Shown one piece after another: positions 34,703 through 43,559 of a stretch of DNA of 64,000 nucleotides. The position numbers and the translations under genes are program-made. Each line of letters starts with the position of its first letter. Positions within the stretch are counted from its first letter, which is position 1. Below the pieces are notes generated by a model. The model ran no database searches and was not told where the DNA came from. It saw only the letters and a program-made list of their open reading frames with translations. Origin of the DNA: CAWIUB01 sp963839995 (GTDB lineage Bacteria; Actinomycetota; Actinomycetes; Mycobacteriales; Jatrophihabitantaceae); contig CAWIXH010000001.1 in NCBI GenBank assembly GCA_963839995.1, positions 434,001 to 498,000 on the forward strand, given 5' to 3'.

Positions 34703-34762
34703 CTGGGTGCAATGAATGGGTGCACCGCGACGATGTCGGTCCGCCCGCATAGCGTTCGCGAG

Positions 34763-35854
34763 GTGATGGTTCGACAACTGCTGCGCCGACGTCTGCTGGC
34801 CCAGCAGATCTCGGCACCCCGCCATGCCAACGCCGCCGACGTGGTCGGCGAACTCGGCGCGGTCCAAGCGCAAGACTGGCCAGGCGCGCAGTGGGCCGTC
34901 GCGCTGCGGACGACGGGTGGGACAGCGCAGGCACTGGATCGCGCGATCGCCTCGGCAACGGTGGTGCGCACGTGGCCGATGCGTGGCACGTTGCACCTGG
35001 TCGCCGCGGCGGACGTGCGCTGGATGCTGCAGCTGCTCAGTCCACGGCCGCTCGCCAACATGCGCGGCCGGCTGCGGCAGCTGCAGCTGTCCGATGCGGA
35101 CCTGCAGCGCGGACGCGAGGCGGTCTGCGCTGCGCTCGCCGGCGGTGGCCGACTCACCCGACCCGAGCTGTATTCGGTCCTGTCCGCCGCCGGCGTCGAC
35201 CCGGTCGGGCAGCGCGGCATCCACGTGCTCGGCTGGCTGGCTCACCATGCGGTGATCTGCCACGGGCCGGCGGCCGGAAAGCAGCCAACGTTCGTGTTGC
35301 TCGACGAATGGGTCGCGCCCGAACCGCCAGTCGAGCGCGCCGAGGCGTTGACCCGTCTTGCCCTGCGGTACTTCACCGGCCACGGGCCGGCGACGGCGCA
35401 CGATCTCGCTTGGTGGTCCGGGCTCGCGATGGCAGACGCCCGCGCGGCTGTGTCGCAGGCGCGAGGCATGCTGACCCACCTGTGTGTCGGTGACGTCGAG
35501 TACTGGTCAGGACCCGACCTACCGGCCCCCGTCCGCACGCCGCGCGTCCAGCTGTTGCCCGGATTCGACGAGTACCTGCTCGGCTATCGCGACCGCAGCG
35601 CGATGCTCGGACCGGAACACGCGCAGCGCATCGTGCCCGGGAACAACGGCATGTTCCTTCCCATGATCGTCCTCGACGGCCGGGTGGCTGGACGCTGGCG
35701 CCGGGTCCAGGGCGATCAGGCGACCGGGGTCGGGCTGGAGTGGTTCAGTGCGCCGACCGGGGTGGCGCGGGCTGCCGCAGTGGCGGCGGCACGGCGTTAT
35801 GCGCGATTCGCCGGGCTGCCTCTCAAGCTGACCTCGTCGTCGGACAACGGATGA
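34763..35854 (+). CDS. winged-helix DNA-binding domain protein (AlkZ/YcaQ-like)
   Basis: About 363 residues of the HTH_42 (DUF1006) family: RRRLLAQQISAPRHANAADVVGELGAVQAQDWPGAQWAV, TWPMRGTLHLVAAADVRWML and RVQLLPGFDEYLLGYRDRS. Relatives AlkZ/YcaQ unhook interstrand crosslinks or excise bulky alkyl bases, so a DNA-repair glycosylase role is plausible but not proven. The start is uncertain (GTG 34763, ATG 34766, ATG 34733 or ATG 34712). A decayed fragment of the same family lies at 43259-43519. Confidence 0.8.
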   Translation: MMVRQLLRRRLLAQQISAPRHANAADVVGELGAVQAQDWPGAQWAVALRTTGGTAQALDRAIASATVVRTWPMRGTLHLVAAADVRWMLQLLSPRPLANMRGRLRQLQLSDADLQRGREAVCAALAGGGRLTRPELYSVLSAAGVDPVGQRGIHVLGWLAHHAVICHGPAAGKQPTFVLLDEWVAPEPPVERAEALTRLALRYFTGHGPATAHDLAWWSGLAMADARAAVSQARGMLTHLCVGDVEYWSGPDLPAPVRTPRVQLLPGFDEYLLGYRDRSAMLGPEHAQRIVPGNNGMFLPMIVLDGRVAGRWRRVQGDQATGVGLEWFSAPTGVARAAAVAAARRYARFAGLPLKLTSSSDNG

Positions 35855-35857
35855 CCT

Positions 35858-36095
35858 TCATGCGATCACCACGTCGGCGACGGACGCCGCGTGCAGGCGC
35901 CGGTCAGTGGTGATGAGCGACAAACCCAGAGATACGGCCAACTCGACATACAGCGCATCGGCCAGGCGTGGTTGATCGCGCCGCGCCCACGCGCCGAGCA
36001 CCAGCCCGCTCACTGGGTGTCGTGGCCTCGACATTGTCAGCCTCAATCTTCCCCGCCCGCTGTAGTCGTCCCAGAGCCGAAATGACTTCCGCTGG
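35858..36095 (-). pseudogene. decayed VapC-type PIN toxin
   Basis: Two fragments of a PIN domain lie in different frames. PAEVISALGRLQRAGKIEAD reads directly on from the stop of the DUF3048 gene; RLADALYVELAVSLGLSLITTDRRL follows in a shifted frame and ends at 35858. The N-terminal third with the first catalytic Asp is missing, and no antitoxin is adjacent. It is a truncated, frameshifted toxin relic. Confidence 0.7.
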
Positions 36096-37157
36096 TCAGC
36101 TCGAGGTCAGTGGCGCACCCGTGGCGACCAGCACGACCCACGCTCCACCCGGGGCCAGGGTGATCGGCTGACCGTTCGTGTCACGCAGTGTGGTGCCCGA
36201 TGTCAGGTTGGCCCGCGACCATGACCCGTCGATGCGGTGCCCATTGCGAAAGATCGCGACCCGTCCGCGCCCGATCGAGTGCGTGTACTTCGATGGATTG
36301 CCCTCGACATCCACGTCGGCGGGGTTCACGGTGACCTGGCAGAACTGCACGATGACGTTGGGGGTCGTGATCGGCGCGCCGTCGGCAGCGCTCTGCCCCG
36401 CGCCGTCGATCACCCGCACGTAGCGCTCGAGCTGCGCGTCCCACCGGAATCCCACCGGCGTGCCGCCGACCTGCGTCTGCACGGAGGTTGCCGTGCGGGT
36501 GGCGGACAGCCCCGCCGGGTTCGCCGCCCACTGAAAGCCGATGCTCTTGGCCGAATCCGCCTGCACGGCGGAGCTGACCGCAGCCAGGTTCGAGATCAGG
36601 TTGTACGGCGCGCTTCGGGAGCCGTCACGGGAGAACCCGGGTCCGCCGCGGTCCAGCGTGACCCCGCGCAGGATCGACCTGTCCAAGGTCGGCATCGAGT
36701 CCCCGCCGCCGCCGGACGCGACGAGGATGACCCGCCCGTACTGGCTGAGCAGTTCCGGGTCGCTCGCCCGCACGCTGCGCACCGGCGCGACCAGCGGCTT
36801 GTTGGTCGCGAACACGGCCAGCAGCCGGGTCAGTCCGCCTTCCGCCTGTTCCACGTAGACGATGTCGGCCTTGTCGACCCCCAGCTGGGGACGTCCGTTC
36901 GCGGTGTCGTCGATCTTCACCCCGATGACCGGACCCGTCGGTGGCGCCCCGACTCCGATCAGCGGATTCAGCGTATTCACCGGACTCGGCGTCGGCGTCG
37001 GCGGCGTGGCGCTCGCCAGCGGTTTCGTCTTGGAGTTACCGCCGGTGAGCCCGATACTCAGGCCGGCCACGCCACCACCGACGACGACCACGATGACCGC
37101 GGCTGCGATCGCCTTCTGCTTCGTACTCCATTGACCGATCCGGTCCGTCAACTTCAC
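36096..37157 (-). CDS. DUF3048 (YerB-type) secreted or anchored protein
   Basis: About 353 residues. The GTG at 37155-37157 has GGAGG 7 nt upstream. A membrane segment (about 18-38) and a Thr/Pro linker (ATPPTPTPSPVN) precede the DUF3048 region: PVIGVKIDDTANGRPQLGVDKADIVYVEQAEGGLTRLLAVF and PVRSVRASDPELLSQYG. Function is unknown; family members are extracytoplasmic. It is divergent from lon. Confidence 0.85.
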   Translation of the reverse strand: MKLTDRIGQWSTKQKAIAAAVIVVVVGGGVAGLSIGLTGGNSKTKPLASATPPTPTPSPVNTLNPLIGVGAPPTGPVIGVKIDDTANGRPQLGVDKADIVYVEQAEGGLTRLLAVFATNKPLVAPVRSVRASDPELLSQYGRVILVASGGGGDSMPTLDRSILRGVTLDRGGPGFSRDGSRSAPYNLISNLAAVSSAVQADSAKSIGFQWAANPAGLSATRTATSVQTQVGGTPVGFRWDAQLERYVRVIDGAGQSAADGAPITTPNVIVQFCQVTVNPADVDVEGNPSKYTHSIGRGRVAIFRNGHRIDGSWSRANLTSGTTLRDTNGQPITLAPGGAWVVLVATGAPLTSS

Positions 37158-37292
37158 GGGCGGGCCTCCTTGCGCGTGAGGGTAGGTCTGGTGGTTGTGA
37201 GAATCCGACACGCAAATCCGGGTTCCCGCGCTGTTCGCCCAGGGCGGACGTCTGGGCATCCTCACGTCGGGAACAACTGTGGCACCGCTCTG

Positions 37293-37313
37293 CTTGAGTC
37301 GGTAGCACTCAAC
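37293..37313. promoter_or_regulatory. HAIR element (HspR operator) upstream of lon
   Basis: CTTGAGT-N7-ACTCAAC matches the HspR-associated inverted repeat consensus CTTGAGT-N7-ACTCAAG at all but the last base. It lies 17 nt before the lon ATG. HspR represses the dnaK and clpB genes, and lon in Streptomyces, so heat-shock induction of lon is expected. Confidence 0.85.
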
Positions 37314-37329
37314 TCTTGGAGATTCACTG

Positions 37330-39645
37330 ATGGCCATGGCAAAGCTGCCCGTTCTTTCCCTTCCTGACCTGGTCGTGCTGCCGGGCATGGTGGTGCCGGT
37401 CGAGCTGGACGAGGCAGCTCAGGCTGCCGTGGACGCCGCCCGGGCAGCCGCCGACAGCAAGCTGCTGCTCGCCCCACGCCTGGCCGACCGCTACCCCACC
37501 TTCGCCGCCGTCGCCACCGTCGAGCAGCTGGGCCGGCTGCCCGGCGGCGCACCCGGCGCGGTGCTGCGCGCCGAGCAGCGCGCCCGTCTCGGCTCCGGCG
37601 TGACCGGCCCCGGCGCAGCGCTGTGGGTAGAGGCAGAACTCGTCGAGACCCCCGCGCCCACCGGCAAGATCACCGAGCTCACCAGCGAATACCGCTCGCT
37701 GGTCATCGCCAGCCTGCAGCGGCGCAACGCCTGGCAGATCATCGACACGGTCGAGCAGATCAAGGACCCGTCCGCGCTGGCCGACACGGCCGGCTGGGCG
37801 TCCTACCTCGACAACGAGCAGAAGCGTCAGCTTCTCGAGACCCCGGACGTCGAGGAGCGTCTGACGTTGCTGATCGGCTGGACACGCGACCACCTGGCCG
37901 AGGTGGAGGTCACCGAAAAGATCCGCGACGACGTCCGCGACGGCATGGAGAAGAGCCAGCGCGAATTCCTGCTGCGTCAGCAACTTGCCGCGATCCGCAA
38001 GGAGCTGGGCGAAGGCGAGCCCGACGGAGCGGACGACTACCGCTCCCGGGTCGAGGGGGCCGACCTGCCGGACAAGGTGCGCGAGGCGGCGTTGCGCGAA
38101 GTCGGCCGGCTGGAGCGGGCCAGTGACCAGAGCCCCGAGTCGGGATGGATCCGCACCTGGCTCGACACCGTGCTCGAGCTTCCTTGGGCGACCCGCACAG
38201 CCGACAACACCGACGTGGAGGCGGCGCGCCGGGTGCTCGACGCCGACCACCATGGCCTCGCGGACGTCAAGGACCGGATCGAGGAGTACCTGGCGGTGCG
38301 GGCCCGCCGGGCCGCCCGCGGACTGCAGGTCGTCGGCGGACGCGGCTCCGGTGCGGTCCTCGCCCTGGTTGGCCCGCCCGGCGTGGGCAAGACATCGCTC
38401 GGCGAGAGCGTCGCCCGTGCGCTTGGCCGTAAATTCGTCCGCGTGTCACTGGGCGGGGTACGCGACGAGGCGGAGATCCGCGGTCACCGCCGCACCTATG
38501 TCGGCGCGCTGCCCGGCCGCATTGTCCGAGCAATCGGCGAGGCCGGCTCGATGAACCCGGTCATGCTGCTGGACGAGATCGACAAGGTCGGCTCGGACTA
38601 CCGCGGCGATCCGGCCGCGGCACTGCTCGAGGTCCTCGACCCGGCGCAGAACCACACGTTCCGCGACCACTACCTGGAGATCGACCTGGACCTGTCCGAC
38701 GTGCTGTTCATCGCTACCGCGAACGTCGTGGACACGATCCCGCCGGCACTGCTGGACCGGATGGAGCTCGTCAGCCTGGACGGCTACACCGAGGACGACA
38801 AGGTGGTGATCGCGCGGGAGCACCTGCTGCCCCGGCAGCGCGAGCGCGCCGCGATCGCACCGGACGAGGTGAGCGTGACCGACGAGGCGTTGCGGATGAT
38901 CGCGTCCGACTACACCCGCGAGGCGGGGGTACGTCAACTCGAGCGGTCGCTGGCACGGGTGCTTCGGAAGATCGCCACCAAGCTCGCTTCCGGTGCCGAG
39001 CCACCCATCAGCGTCGGGGCCGAGGATCTGCGCGAGTACCTGGGCCGGCCGCGCTTCACGCCCGAAACGGCCGAGCGCACGGCGGTGCCAGGCGTCGCCA
39101 CCGGCCTCGCAGTGACAGGCGCCGGCGGTGACGTGCTGTTCATCGAGGCCACCGCGATGGACGGCAAGCCCGGCTTGACCCTGACCGGCCAGCTCGGTGA
39201 CGTGATGAAGGAGTCCGCGCAGATCGCGCTGTCCTACCTGCGCTCGCACGCGGACGCGCTCGGCATCGACCCGTCGCGACTGGATCGCGCGCTGCACCTG
39301 CACGTGCCGGCCGGCGCCGTCCCGAAGGACGGGCCGTCCGCCGGCGTGACGATGACGACCGCGCTTGCGTCGCTGGCCCTCGACCGGCCGGTGCGGTCCG
39401 ACGTCGGGATGACCGGCGAGGTAACCCTGAACGGACGGGTGCTGCCGATCGGCGGGGTCAAGCAGAAGCTGCTGGCCGCGCAACGGGCCGGGCTGACCAC
39501 GGTGTTCCTGCCCGCTCGCAACGAGCCGGACCTGGACGACGTGCCGGCCGACGTGCTCGAGGGGCTCGACATTCGGCTGGTCGCCGACGTGGCCGACATC
39601 GTCCACGCCACGATCGAGCCAGCCGAGACGGCACGCGCCGCCTGA
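37330..39645 (+). CDS. lon: Lon ATP-dependent protease
   Basis: A 771-residue protease: N-terminal substrate domain, AAA+ core with Walker A GPPGVGKTSLGE and Walker B PVMLLDEIDKVGSD, and the C-terminal serine-lysine protease domain with KDGPSAGVTM (catalytic Ser) and GGVKQKLLAAQRAG (catalytic Lys). GGAG lies 8 nt before the ATG. The HAIR site in the leader predicts HspR control. It degrades misfolded and regulatory proteins in the cytoplasm. Confidence 0.96.
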   Translation: MAMAKLPVLSLPDLVVLPGMVVPVELDEAAQAAVDAARAAADSKLLLAPRLADRYPTFAAVATVEQLGRLPGGAPGAVLRAEQRARLGSGVTGPGAALWVEAELVETPAPTGKITELTSEYRSLVIASLQRRNAWQIIDTVEQIKDPSALADTAGWASYLDNEQKRQLLETPDVEERLTLLIGWTRDHLAEVEVTEKIRDDVRDGMEKSQREFLLRQQLAAIRKELGEGEPDGADDYRSRVEGADLPDKVREAALREVGRLERASDQSPESGWIRTWLDTVLELPWATRTADNTDVEAARRVLDADHHGLADVKDRIEEYLAVRARRAARGLQVVGGRGSGAVLALVGPPGVGKTSLGESVARALGRKFVRVSLGGVRDEAEIRGHRRTYVGALPGRIVRAIGEAGSMNPVMLLDEIDKVGSDYRGDPAAALLEVLDPAQNHTFRDHYLEIDLDLSDVLFIATANVVDTIPPALLDRMELVSLDGYTEDDKVVIAREHLLPRQRERAAIAPDEVSVTDEALRMIASDYTREAGVRQLERSLARVLRKIATKLASGAEPPISVGAEDLREYLGRPRFTPETAERTAVPGVATGLAVTGAGGDVLFIEATAMDGKPGLTLTGQLGDVMKESAQIALSYLRSHADALGIDPSRLDRALHLHVPAGAVPKDGPSAGVTMTTALASLALDRPVRSDVGMTGEVTLNGRVLPIGGVKQKLLAAQRAGLTTVFLPARNEPDLDDVPADVLEGLDIRLVADVADIVHATIEPAETARAA

Positions 39646-39650
39646 GCGGG

Positions 39651-40436
39651 CTACCCCGCGATGGTCGGGTCGGTCGGTCGCGGTTCGCGGAAGAACTCCT
39701 CGCGCACGATTTCTCGATACCAGTCGAGCCCGTAGCTGCTCACCAGTGGCTCGATCTGGCTGTGTTGGGCGCGCAGCGCTCGAACCTTGCGGTCCAGCAG
39801 CTCGCCTTCGCAGGTGAGCCAGATCGCCAGCTCGTCGGTCGGGACGCCCTCGGGCAGCATGCCGTCCACCATCATCACCTGGGCCGGGTGAATCCGGCTG
39901 AAGACCGTCGCGTTCCACTTGGGCGACTTGGTGGCATACAGGAGCCTCGGCGCTGGCGACGACCGGGCGCAGGCCAGCGTCGACCACCGGCACACCGCGA
40001 TGTGGTCGGGGTGGCCGGTAGCGCCGTCAGGGCCGAACGTGAGCAGCGTGTCGGGCTGAACGTCGGCGATGAGGCCAGCAATCACGTCGACGGCGTCCTC
40101 GTCAGACACCTCGGCGCAGCGGCCATCGCCGTACCCCAGCCAGTGGTGTTCGGTGACACCGAGCTCGGCCAGGCTCGCCGCCATCTCGGCCTGCCGGACA
40201 GCGACTCGCGCATCGACCGACCGAGCGTCGTCGCCAGGGAAGCCGGCCTCTCCCGCGGTCGCCGTGACGCACACGACCCGCCGCCCAGCATCGACGGCGA
40301 GCGCCATCAAGCCGGCCGACAGATATGCCTCGTCGTCGGGGTGGCCCCACACGCCGAGGACGCTGCCGACATCGCCGATCGTGTCGGGACTAACGGCCGT
40401 CTCCCGTCTACCGCGATTCCCCTCAGGTCGCCACAC
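39651..40436 (-). CDS. PIG-L (MshB/Mca-like) deacetylase
   Basis: About 261 residues. The zinc motif GHPDDEAYL near the N-terminus, ATAGEAGFPG, and TGHPDHIAV are hallmarks of the LmbE/PIG-L family, which includes mycothiol deacetylase MshB and amidase Mca. Substrate is unknown; an N-acetylglucosamine-type conjugate is likely. The start is unclear: GTG at 40436 is given, but a GGGAG lies before a GTT codon nearer the motif. It is divergent from the methyltransferase and convergent with lon. Confidence 0.8.
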   Translation of the reverse strand: MWRPEGNRGRRETAVSPDTIGDVGSVLGVWGHPDDEAYLSAGLMALAVDAGRRVVCVTATAGEAGFPGDDARSVDARVAVRQAEMAASLAELGVTEHHWLGYGDGRCAEVSDEDAVDVIAGLIADVQPDTLLTFGPDGATGHPDHIAVCRWSTLACARSSPAPRLLYATKSPKWNATVFSRIHPAQVMMVDGMLPEGVPTDELAIWLTCEGELLDRKVRALRAQHSQIEPLVSSYGLDWYREIVREEFFREPRPTDPTIAG

Positions 40437-40476
40437 ACACAGCGAGCTGCGGGCACGCCGAGGGTACCGTGACGCT

Positions 40477-41328
40477 GTGCCGTCGAGCGGACCACTACAG
40501 CGGCCGGACGCCCAGATCGGGTACACGCGCGTCGATGCGCACCCGGACGCCGCGCCGCTGATCAAGGGCATGGAGCAGACTGCCCAATGGCCGGCGGCCC
40601 GCCAGCTGCGGGCGTGGGAGCGCACGCACCTCGCCCTGCAGCCCGGCGAACGACTGGTCGACGTCGGCTGCGGGCTCGGCGACGTGGCCATCGCGCTGGC
40701 CGCGGACGTCGGCCCGTCGGGCTCGGTGGTCGCCATCGATGCCAGCGAGGCCATGCTCACCGTCGGGCGTCAGCGTTCGGCCGAGGCTGGAGTTTCCGTG
40801 GACTTTCGGGTCGGTGATGCGCAGACCCTGCCGTTCGACGACGGATCGATCGACGCGTGCCGGTCGGAGCGGGCGCTGCAGTGGGTGCCCGATGCCGGGC
40901 GGGCCCTGGCCGAAATGGTCCGTGTGCTGCGACCGGGGGGTCGTTTGTCGGTGATTGACACCGACTGGCGGACTCTGACGTTCGACCTGCCCGACCGAGC
41001 CGCCGGCGAGGCTATCAGCGAGGCGATGTGTGCGCTGCGAGGGCCGGCGTTCGACCTGGGTGGGCGGCTGCTGAACCTCGCTCGGGACTTCGGCGTGCAG
41101 GATCTGGATGTCACCGGCGCGGTCCACATCTGGAACCGTTGGGATCCGGGCACGCAGCCGGCACCTCCCGGGCTGTTCCCGATCCGTCCCGTCGTGGACC
41201 AGCTGGTCGAGCTCGGTTACCTCACCGCGCTGATGGCCGAACGATTTGTCACCGGCGTGGAGGACGCGGCCCGCCGCGACCGGCTCTACGGCGCGCTGTC
41301 CATGCTGGCGGTGTGTGGCAGGCGCTAA
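40477..41328 (+). CDS. class I SAM-dependent methyltransferase
   Basis: A 283-residue protein with motif I LVDVGCGLGDVAIAL, VVAIDASEAML, the UbiE/COQ5-like DAQTLPFDDGSIDACRSERALQWVPD and VRVLRPGGRLSVIDTDW. It resembles ubiquinone/menaquinone-type C-methyltransferases but its substrate is unknown. It starts at a GTG divergent from the deacetylase. The whole gene lies opposite the extended tail of the decarboxylase frame. Confidence 0.87.
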   Translation: MPSSGPLQRPDAQIGYTRVDAHPDAAPLIKGMEQTAQWPAARQLRAWERTHLALQPGERLVDVGCGLGDVAIALAADVGPSGSVVAIDASEAMLTVGRQRSAEAGVSVDFRVGDAQTLPFDDGSIDACRSERALQWVPDAGRALAEMVRVLRPGGRLSVIDTDWRTLTFDLPDRAAGEAISEAMCALRGPAFDLGGRLLNLARDFGVQDLDVTGAVHIWNRWDPGTQPAPPGLFPIRPVVDQLVELGYLTALMAERFVTGVEDAARRDRLYGALSMLAVCGRR

Positions 41329-42519
41329 TCGTTCACGGCGGCGCACCGCGTCGATGGATCGCCGCACGTCGTCGTCATCGGTCGACCAGTTGCTGACCGA
41401 GATGCGCAGCACGTCCTGACCGCGCCACCGCGAACCCGACATCCACACAGTGCCGTCGGCGATGACGCGCGCCGTCACCGATCGGGTGCGCTGATCATCA
41501 CCGAAAGCGACGCACACCTGCGTGTAGTCGACCTCGATGAGCACTCGCGCACCGTCGATCTCGGAAATGCCGTCGGCGATCGCCCGGGCGTGGCGGGCGA
41601 GGCGCTCGACTAGTGCCGCGACGCCAGCCCGGCCGAGTGACCGAAGTGCCGCCCACACCGGAACACCGCGAGCCCGTCGCGACAGCTCGGGGACTTTCTC
41701 GAGCGGGTCGCCCGGCCCGGAGCTTTCCGTGATCAGGTAGCTGGCATGCACCCCCAGCGCGGACAGCATCGCCACCGGGTCGGCGACGATCGCGATCCCG
41801 CGGTCGTAGGGGACGTTGAGGGTCTTGTGTGCGTCGGTTGTCCAGGAATCGGCATCGGCCAGCCCCGCGACGAGGTGACGCAACGCGGGGGACGCGGCGG
41901 CCCACAAGCCGAAGGCGCCATCGACGTGCACCCACGCACCATGCCGGCGGGCAACATGGATCGCCTCCGTGAGCGGATCGAAGGCACCCGAGTGGACGTT
42001 GCCAGCCTGCAGGCAGACGATCAACGGGTCCGTCGGATCCAGTTCGGCAAGCACCGCGGCCAGCGCATCGACTCGGATTCGTCCCTGCTCGTCGGCCGGG
42101 ACGAGGGTCGGCGAACCAAGACCCAGGTACCGCACCGCGACGCCGACCGTCTCGCCCGCAGCGATCTCTTCGACCGCCGCTGTTGCCGGACTGGCATAAC
42201 GCAGTCCGGTGTTCTGGTCCCACGCGCTCACCAGCCAGTCGGCGGTCAACGCGGCCGGAAGCGTCCCGCCGATCACCCAGCCGAAGAACCCACCGGACGG
42301 CATCGCCATCAGGCCCGGCTCGGCCACCGACACCAGCAGCTCGACCACGTCCTCCGCCGCACACGGGTCGTCAGGCAGGTGGGCACCGAATGCGGCCGCC
42401 AGCTCGTCGGCGGAAGCCTGCGGCCCTACTCGCCGATCGTCGAGCGAACTGAGCCACGACCGAGCGTATTCGGCGGCACGAGCCAGCGGCTTCTCGTATG
42501 ACTCACCCTGATCTGCCAT
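40495..42519 (-). CDS. PLP-dependent aromatic-amino-acid/glutamate-type decarboxylase, frame over-extended
   Basis: Residues 1 to about 395 are a group II decarboxylase: MPSGGFFGWVIGGTLPAAL, GNVHSGAFDPL, WVHVDGAFGLWAA and the PLP lysine in TDAHKTLNVPYDRG. ATG at 42517-42519 has GGGAG upstream. Homology ends near 41330 (WSTDDDDVRRSIDAVRR), but no stop follows in frame. The frame runs on for about 280 codons, antisense to the methyltransferase gene, to 40495. A lost stop codon or a one-base indel near 41320-41340 is likely; other frames stop there at once. Confidence 0.7.
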   Translation of the reverse strand: MADQGESYEKPLARAAEYARSWLSSLDDRRVGPQASADELAAAFGAHLPDDPCAAEDVVELLVSVAEPGLMAMPSGGFFGWVIGGTLPAALTADWLVSAWDQNTGLRYASPATAAVEEIAAGETVGVAVRYLGLGSPTLVPADEQGRIRVDALAAVLAELDPTDPLIVCLQAGNVHSGAFDPLTEAIHVARRHGAWVHVDGAFGLWAAASPALRHLVAGLADADSWTTDAHKTLNVPYDRGIAIVADPVAMLSALGVHASYLITESSGPGDPLEKVPELSRRARGVPVWAALRSLGRAGVAALVERLARHARAIADGISEIDGARVLIEVDYTQVCVAFGDDQRTRSVTARVIADGTVWMSGSRWRGQDVLRISVSNWSTDDDDVRRSIDAVRRRERLAPATHRQHGQRAVEPVAAGRVLHAGDKSFGHQRGEVTELDQLVHDGTDREQPGRCRLRARIPTVPDVDRAGDIQILHAEVPSEVQQPPTQVERRPSQRTHRLADSLAGGSVGQVERQSPPVGVNHRQTTPRSQHTDHFGQGPPGIGHPLQRPLRPARVDRSVVERQGLRITDPKVHGNSSLGRTLTPDGEHGLAGIDGDHRARRADVRGQRDGHVAEPAADVDQSFAGLQGEVRALPRPQLAGRRPLGSLLHALDQRRGVRVRIDARVPDLGVRPL

Positions 42520-42848
42520 GATTCGCTCCCTGAGGGCATGCGATCCAAGCTCCGGGCGTCGCCGCGCTGCGTCGATCTTGAGGCTCACATTGAGTCCCGG
42601 AGCCTGTTGCGTAATCGGATCGCGATGATCAGTGAACTCGGAGTGAAGCTCCCAAGTCGCTTCTCCCGGCCGAACATCGCGGCTCCCCGAAAATGTGGCG
42701 GGCCCGAATCGGCGAGAACTGTGTTCCACGTCATCGATGGTCGAATATGCAACAGGCTCCCCGACTAGACGTGCGCCTCAAGATCACCAGGTGGGAGCCG
42801 GCCGGAGGCTCACGCTCGGCACTCGGGCCTCGCGCTCAGACGGCGGAC
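42520..42848. other. 329-nt intergenic region, no gene seen
   Basis: No credible coding frame, RNA gene or strong inverted repeat was seen. It should hold the decarboxylase promoter near its left end; the PNPOx-like gene ends at its right end. Confidence 0.5.
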
Positions 42849-43286
42849 TCATCCGTTGTGGTCCACCCGCCGTTGCGCGACGTGGAAGCGGCGACCGCTG
42901 ATCCCGTCGGGCACGAGGCGCACGAATCGCGCCTTCGGGGCCGTGCTCCACGGGTACAGCGGGAACGCCGTCTCCTCGAGCAAGTCGTGCATCTCGATCT
43001 CCTCGGCGTGCGCCTTGACCACGACGCTCCACGCGTCGCCGGAATCGGCCTCATAGCCGTCCGTCTCGAACGCGACAGCGCGGCCGATGAACGCCGCCGC
43101 GAGCTTCGTCCCTTCGGCTGTGCAGAACACAATCGTGTCGTCGTCGCCGACCACGTAGTTGACCGGAAAGATGTCAGGGTGACCGGCGACGTACACGGCG
43201 AGTCGCCCGACCTCCTCGGAACGCAGCAGCTGCAAGCACGCGTCCGAGCCGAGGATCGTCATGCCGGAGCGCGGATCCGTGGCCAT
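42849..43286 (-). CDS. pyridoxamine 5'-phosphate oxidase-like flavin-binding protein
   Basis: The product is 145 residues with the split-barrel core LAVYVAGHPDIFPVNYVVGDDDTIVFCTAEGTKLAAAF and AWSVVVKAHAEEIE. Members bind FMN or F420; actinobacterial relatives are often F420-dependent. The second Met (residue 9) could be the true start. Its 5' end overlaps a winged-helix gene fragment by about 28 nt. Confidence 0.85.
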   Translation of the reverse strand: MATDPRSGMTILGSDACLQLLRSEEVGRLAVYVAGHPDIFPVNYVVGDDDTIVFCTAEGTKLAAAFIGRAVAFETDGYEADSGDAWSVVVKAHAEEIEMHDLLEETAFPLYPWSTAPKARFVRLVPDGISGRRFHVAQRRVDHNG

Positions 43287-43519
43287 AGATCAAGTATCAC
43301 CGATTGCCCGCCGCACGCGTAGGGCGGTAGGTCCACGCGGCGTGGCGCCGAGTCCAACCGGCTCCACAACCCGAGGTAATGGGCCAGCGGAGCCTGCGAC
43401 TGCAACCCGACCAGGTGCTCGACCGCGTCGACCGTAGGCAGGCCCGCGCGGTGCAGCAGCAGCTGCCGAGCCAGCGTGGCCCGGTTGAGCTGCCGACGGT
43501 CGGAACGATCAGGACGCAT
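43259..43519 (-). pseudogene. truncated winged-helix (HTH_42) gene fragment
   Basis: Starting at the ATG 43517-43519, about 65 residues match the N-terminus of HTH_42 proteins: LNRATLARQLLLHRAGLPTVDAVEHLVGLQSQAPLAHYLGLWSRLD. Homology then stops and the rest of the roughly 360-residue family is missing; the frame runs into the PNPOx-like gene start. It is a relic of a second AlkZ-like gene. Confidence 0.7.
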
Positions 43520-43559
43520 CGGGTAAGCATCGGGCACCGCAACGCCCGGAACAAACGGC

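Noticed and set aside
38446..39993. 515-codon minus-strand frame opposite lon
   Set aside because: Lon is unmistakable on the plus strand; the antisense frame has no recognisable domain or ribosome site.
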